DNA of 64,000 nt, taken from positions 186,001-250,000 of the forward strand of contig JAHRBI010000003.1 of NCBI GenBank assembly GCA_019084025.1, written 5' to 3'. Position 1 is the stretch's first letter. Every line of letters begins with the position of its first letter. Below, piece after piece: positions 63,824 through 64,000 of the stretch. Position numbers and translations under genes: made by a program. The stretch comes from Burkholderiaceae bacterium DAT-1. Lineage in GTDB: Bacteria; Pseudomonadota; Gammaproteobacteria; Burkholderiales; Chitinimonadaceae. Under the pieces are notes generated by a model, which was given only the letters and a program-made list of their open reading frames with translations, made no database searches and was not told the DNA's origin.

Positions 63824-64000
63824 ATGAACTTCAATAGCATGATGATGTACACCAGCATCCTGAGCGCCATCTGTATCGCGACACCCTTCATTGTTCGCCG
63901 CATAATGGCAGGCAAGCTGACCGGCACCTTTGGCAGCGATATGGACAAGGTACTACGCAATGGCGGCATCGGTGCCATCGTCTCCGGCGTGATTGTGTTC
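63824..64000 (+). CDS. Small membrane protein, unknown (3' end outside window)
   Basis: Fifty-nine codons are visible to the right edge. ATG 63824 has a strong GGAGGAG site (63811-63817). The N-terminus FNSMMMYTSILSAICIATPF looks like a membrane segment, followed by a polar stretch (AGKLTGTFGSDMDKVLRNG) and the start of a second hydrophobic segment. The family is not recognised and the rest lies beyond the window. Confidence 0.6.
   Translation, partial: MNFNSMMMYTSILSAICIATPFIVRRIMAGKLTGTFGSDMDKVLRNGGIGAIVSGVIVF

Overview
The window reads as ordinary bacterial chromosome from a betaproteobacterium, most likely of the order Neisseriales (Chromobacteriaceae or Chitinibacteraceae type). The evidence is gene order and family type: dusB-fis, prfA-hemA, miaB-phoH-ybeY-corC-lnt, and divergent mrcA and pilMNOPQ followed by aroK-aroB. 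Base composition looks like mid-to-high 50s %GC by eye; I did not compute it. I see no IS element, prophage, CRISPR array, rRNA or plasmid gene.

Layout. 1-3.3 kb: peptidoglycan-recycling genes amgK (5' end outside the window) and murU, with a GtrA-like protein and threonine aldolase between them, then two small unknown ORFs. 3.3-5.7 kb: an MFS transporter, a 72-residue double zinc ribbon and an exported unknown. 5.7-13.4 kb, all leftward: prfA, hemA, purD, a nucleotidyltransferase gene broken by an in-frame amber codon, purH, fis and dusB. 14-16.6 kb: ppk1 and sixA. 16.6-23.2 kb, leftward: the miaB-phoH-ybeY-corC-lnt operon with two extra genes, preceded by tRNA-Met(CAU). YbeY carries an extra N-terminal domain. 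23.2-27.6 kb: a MidA-like methyltransferase diverges from a pteridine-reductase-like SDR, ttcA, a spermidine-synthase-like gene and rppH.

27.7-32.3 kb is a small surface-polysaccharide locus: galE, rfbB, rfbA, a rhamnosyltransferase-like enzyme and a membrane sugar-phosphate transferase. 32.3-38.8 kb is the leftward pilM-N-O-P-Q-aroK-aroB block, nearly every junction overlapping. mrcA (PBP1A) diverges from it. 41.3-45.1 kb holds a nucleotidyltransferase-like protein, a YcgR-type c-di-GMP receptor, a GIY-YIG protein and a membrane diguanylate cyclase.

45.1-54 kb is the most accessory-looking part: a PrnB/TDO-superfamily protein with a kynureninase-like PLP enzyme, a membrane LytTR regulator, a divergent acyltransferase, a secreted DUF3472-type protein and a large TonB-dependent receptor. 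54.2-56.6 kb has small housekeeping-type and unknown genes. 56.6-61.3 kb is a complete overlapping ytcA-mdtN-mdtO-mdtP efflux operon with a candidate operator of repeated CTAATC words upstream. 61.7-63.6 kb encodes an SUV3-like RNA helicase, and the window ends inside an unknown membrane protein.

The best candidate for an undescribed system is the PrnB-like/kynureninase-like gene pair at 45058-47372, with its LytTR neighbour. Smaller leads are the YbeY extension, the amber-interrupted gene and several strong inverted or direct repeats in gaps.
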